From Cryptomeria japonica (lineage: Eukaryota > Streptophyta > Pinopsida > Cupressales > Cupressaceae), in contig NC_081414.1 of the NCBI RefSeq assembly GCF_030272615.1, forward strand, positions 308,867,164-308,931,163: a stretch of 64,000 bases of DNA, written 5' to 3'. The notes below the pieces were generated by a model, which did not search any database, was not told the origin of the DNA, and saw nothing but the letters and a program-made list of their open reading frames with translations. Shown one piece after another: positions 61,189-64,000 of this stretch (positions within the stretch are counted from its first letter, which is position 1; each line of letters opens with the position of its first letter). A program made the position numbers and the translations under genes.

Positions 61189-62835
61189 AGATGAAAGATG
61201 AAGAAAAGATTGCAGACTACCTTCACAGAGTAGATGAAACTGTGAACACCATTCGAGGACTTGGAGAAGAAATTGCTAATGAAATTGTTGTCAAGAAGGT
61301 ACTTAGATCTCTCACATCTAAGTATGATAATAAGGTTTCTGCCATAGAGGAAGCCAATAGGAACAACCGGTGAGTCATCTTCAAGGAAAGAGGCAGTAGT
61401 CAACTCCCCCAAAAAGGGCAAGGAAGAGGTTGCTCATAAAGGATCTAGTGAAGACTCGGATGCAGAAGTAGCAAATTTTGTTAGAAAGCTCAAGAGAGGA
61501 TCCAAAAAATATAAAGGAAAGTTACCAATCAAATGCTTTAACTATGGTAAAGTTGGACACTTTGCTACAAAATATCCTTATAATGAAACCATTGGAGATG
61601 AGAAAAGAAGTTTTTATAGATTTGTTGGTAAAGACAAAGAAAGGAATGTCTACTGGCAAGGAAGAAGAAGCTACCAGAAGCATAATAGCTTATATACCAT
61701 TGAGGATGATGCCACAAATGAAGAAAGTGCATCAGAAGATGACTACCATGAGAATGAAAGAGAAGTTAATCTATTTATGGCACTAGATGAACCGGTTGGT
61801 GAAGATGAGGAAGAAAAAGACATTGAAGCTGAAGTGGATCTAGAAGGTGAGCTCATAAGTGCTCTTGAAAAGTTAAGTAAGACAAGAAGATAACTCAAGA
61901 AGGTCAAGCTTGTTGCAGTAGAAGAACAAGGTCTCTTGAAGAAATCCCTAGATGAGCCCAATCAAGATATCTTTGACTTGAAACTCTAGTTGGAAGAAGC
62001 CAAGAGGATATGTGAAGTTACATCCTTTGATTTGATGAAGAAGGAAAAGGAGAATCAAGATCTGGAAGAAGAAATAGTGAAGCTCGGAAAGGAGCTTGAA
62101 AAGAGTAAGGATGAACTGAAAGTGAGAAGCAAATATGAGGGTAGCATAGAAGCCTTGGACAAGATGTTGAGAAAATAGAAGAAATCTAAAGATACCAGTA
62201 GCTTAGGATTTGAAGAAGGACAAAGTTCAAATAGAAAAGATGCATCCAGTAAGGAGATATAGATCACTTCTTCAAGTGAAGGTGAAGAGAAGAAGAAATT
62301 CACAGTAAGTAAGGATACCAGTAAAAAGACTTATGTAGAAGCTGTTAGAAACTGCCACACAAATTGGTATACATAATCAAAGAACCAGAGGCCACATTCA
62401 GTGTACCAAAATGCAGATCTGAGGAGAAACGCAAGGGTTGATCATGAAATATTCACTAGAGTTATCAACATGAAAGGAAGACCCCCAGTGAGACAAACAT
62501 TTGCAGGACCAAGGCAACCTAACTGGTATGTTCCAAACTTTCATGGTTATTGTTACCAATGTAACAAAATTGGACATAGGTTAGCTTATTGTAGAGTAAC
62601 CAATAAGCCCACTATGAGTTATGAAAGTAGAAATGTATTTAATGCACTATGGGATGTGAATGTTGTTTGTTATCAGTGCAATGGATTTGGTCATAGGAGT
62701 TCTGAATGTAGGAAGAGTAAATTAGTGTCCTACAATAGTTTCAAAGATTCAACTTTCAATGTAAATGTGAAATGCTATAACTGTCAAAAGTTTAGACATA
62801 TAGAAAAGATTTGTAAGAATAGGAAAATCAACTAG
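61184..62835 (+). pseudogene. gag: C1 gag, remainder after element G
   Basis: The first 60 codons finish the UBN2-like region (EEKIADYLHRVDETVNTIRG, VVKKVLRSLTSKYD). An extra base near 61365 shifts the frame. The second frame then runs to 62835 with stops TAA, TAG, TAG, TAG, TAA and a final TAG. It contains a first knuckle (61534-61575) in which two Cys have become Tyr (CFNYGKVGHFATKY), an acidic and coiled-coil region, a SLGFEEGQSS linker, and three knuckles: CYQCNKIGHRLAYC (62551-62592), CYQCNGFGHRSSEC (62668-62709) and CYNCQKFRHIEKIC (62773-62814). The last three correspond to the knuckle arrays of E1 and E2. Confidence 0.85.
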
Positions 62836-63362
62836 AAGAGGACAAATCCTGATCGGGAACCAGTAGCCAAACCGGAGCACATAATTGAAGCTCATAAGAA
62901 GAAGAAAACTCAACTAATTTGGGTTGAGAAAGAAAAGGACAAAGCAAAATCAAATTTGATAGTGCAGACTGCCCTACATGCTAAAAGAAGAAATCTATGG
63001 GTTGTAGACAGTGGTTGTTCCAACCACATGACCAGTGATAAAAAGAAATTTATCAAACTTAAAGACTAGAATGGTGGCTCAGTAAGGTTTGGATACAACT
63101 CATCTATCAAGATAAAATGAAAAGGTACTCTAAATATTGATGGCAAACTGAAAGCACATGATGTGTATTATGTGGAAGACAAAGCAAAATTTGTTGAGTG
63201 TTAGTCAAATGTGTGACAAAGGTATAAATTCACCTTTGACTCTACTGGCTGCCAAATAAAAAAGGAGAGTATCGGTCAGATTGTAGCTGAAGATAAGAGG
63301 CAGATGGTAATGTATACAATCTGCAAGAATGTTTTGAATCCCAATGCATGTTGGGACAAGTG
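62836..63362 (+). pseudogene. C1 protease region
   Basis: Contains the Copia aspartic protease active-site signature WVVDSGCSNHMTSDKKKF at 62998-63051, in the same frame as the zinc knuckles. The rest of the domain is hit by TAG and TGA stops (63067-63120) and by a frame change near 63200-63230. Protease would cut the Gag-Pol precursor. This copy is inactive because of the stops. Confidence 0.85.
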
Positions 63363-64000
63363 GATGAAAGTTGGTTATGGCACAAAAGATTAGGCCACAT
63401 AAATTTTGATAATCTAGTTGTGGTAAGAAAAAAGGGGTAGTTGAGAAATATACCATAAATTATCAAACCAGTAAGATAATTTTGTGATGAATGTGTGAAA
63501 GGGAAGCACACTAAGGTGAGCTTCAAGACAAAAGAACAGAACACTTCAAGACCACTTGAGCTGGTGCATACAGATCTATGTGGTCTGACTAAGACAAGAG
63601 CTCTTGTCGGTGAAAGATATTTTATGCTCTTCATTGATGACTATTCAAGAATGACATGGGTCACTTTCCTACAAGATAAATCACAAGCATTTGACAGATT
63701 CAAGATCTTTTGGAAGATGGTAGAGAAGGAAATAGGGTGCAAGCTGAAATGTCTAAGATCAAACCAAGGTGGAGAGATCACATCAAATTAATTTGAAGAT
63801 TACTGTGAAAGACATGGAATCAGAAGACAATACTCAGCCCCCAGGACACCACATCAAAATGGTATGGTAGAAAGGAAGAACGAGACAGTCAAGGAGATGG
63901 CCAGAACCATGTTAAATGAGGCAAGTTTTCCGGACATGTATTGGAAGGAAGCGGTTCATACTACTGCATATACCTTGAACCGGGTTAAACTAAGAACAAA
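63363..64000 (+). pseudogene. C1 GAG-pre-integrase and integrase, cut by window end
   Basis: WLWHKRLGHINFDNL opens the GAG-pre-integrase domain; then come CDECVKGKH, the integrase core with HTDLCG (first catalytic Asp), FIDDYSRMTWV, and RSNQGGE where Copia normally has an Asp in place of that Asn (63762-63764), and HQNGMVERKNETV with the catalytic Glu. A TAG at 63438, a TAA near 63477 and another TAA at 63789 interrupt it. Reverse transcriptase and the 3' LTR lie beyond the window. Loss of the second catalytic Asp alone would inactivate strand transfer. Confidence 0.9.

Larger units (their letters stand above)
17828..64000 (+). mobile_element. Element C1: Ty1/copia LTR retrotransposon, right end outside window, split by element G
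   Basis: A plus-strand Copia element: 5' LTR (17828-19485), initiator Met tRNA primer site, gag start at 19560, a 41-kb interruption by element G (19924-61183), then the rest of gag, protease, GAG-pre-integrase and integrase up to the window edge. The gag frame is in phase on both sides of G once one CATCA target copy is discounted, which confirms that both halves are one element. Multiple stops and at least three frameshifts make it a pseudogene. The gag type (UBN2-like, then coiled coil and several zinc knuckles) suggests the SIRE/Maximus side of Copia, but that assignment is an inference. Confidence 0.88.

Overview
The window looks like intergenic DNA from a large, repeat-dominated plant nuclear genome: AT-rich, packed with LTR retrotransposons, initiator-Met-tRNA primer binding sites, Copia and Tat-type Gypsy pol fragments, and a plant mobile domain gene. 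A gymnosperm is plausible from the density and nesting depth, but nothing here proves it. I found no host gene, tRNA, rRNA or CRISPR array. Nearly every base belongs to one of eight elements.

The base layer is a decayed Tat-like Ty3/gypsy element T (integrase end, minus strand, 16427-17827). On its left sits element D (minus; left end outside the window, right end 16426). D was split by element L (3848-15314, minus). On its right a Copia element C1 (plus) starts at 17828 and runs past the window end. C1 was split within gag by element G (19924-61183, plus, TSD CATCA). G was invaded three times: E1 (21584-29108, minus, TSD ATATT) and E2 (30570-38097, minus, TSD GTGGT) in its 5' LTR, and E3 (43632-56973, minus, TSD AATAG/AATAT) in its 3' LTR. 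Because G has two LTRs, each of these insertions has its unoccupied target in the partner LTR (57898-57902, 59634-59638 and 20652-20656), which fixes the boundaries almost to the base. The order of events is T, then C1 and D, then G and L, then E1, E2 and E3.

Functionally the elements fall into four groups. C1 is a gag-pol Copia element, now a pseudogene. D, E1 and E2 are related pol-less elements of about 7.5 kb (E1, E2). E1 and E2 encode a coiled-coil plus zinc-knuckle Gag tail, and all three carry parts of a second very long reading frame of unknown function. Their LTR tips, PBS and PPT resemble those of C1-type elements, suggesting mobilisation in trans. G and L are LARD-like: LTRs of about 4.5-4.7 kb around about 3.2-3.6 kb of non-coding DNA. 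E3 is a 13.3-kb Tat-like derivative with a long proline/serine-rich ORF in sense and a plant mobile domain gene in antisense.

The observation I rate highest is the D/E1/E2 family with its conserved second ORF. Next is the stop-codon spectrum of the decayed ORFs (almost all TAG, some TGA, hardly any TAA), as expected if CHG and CG methylation followed by deamination destroyed them.
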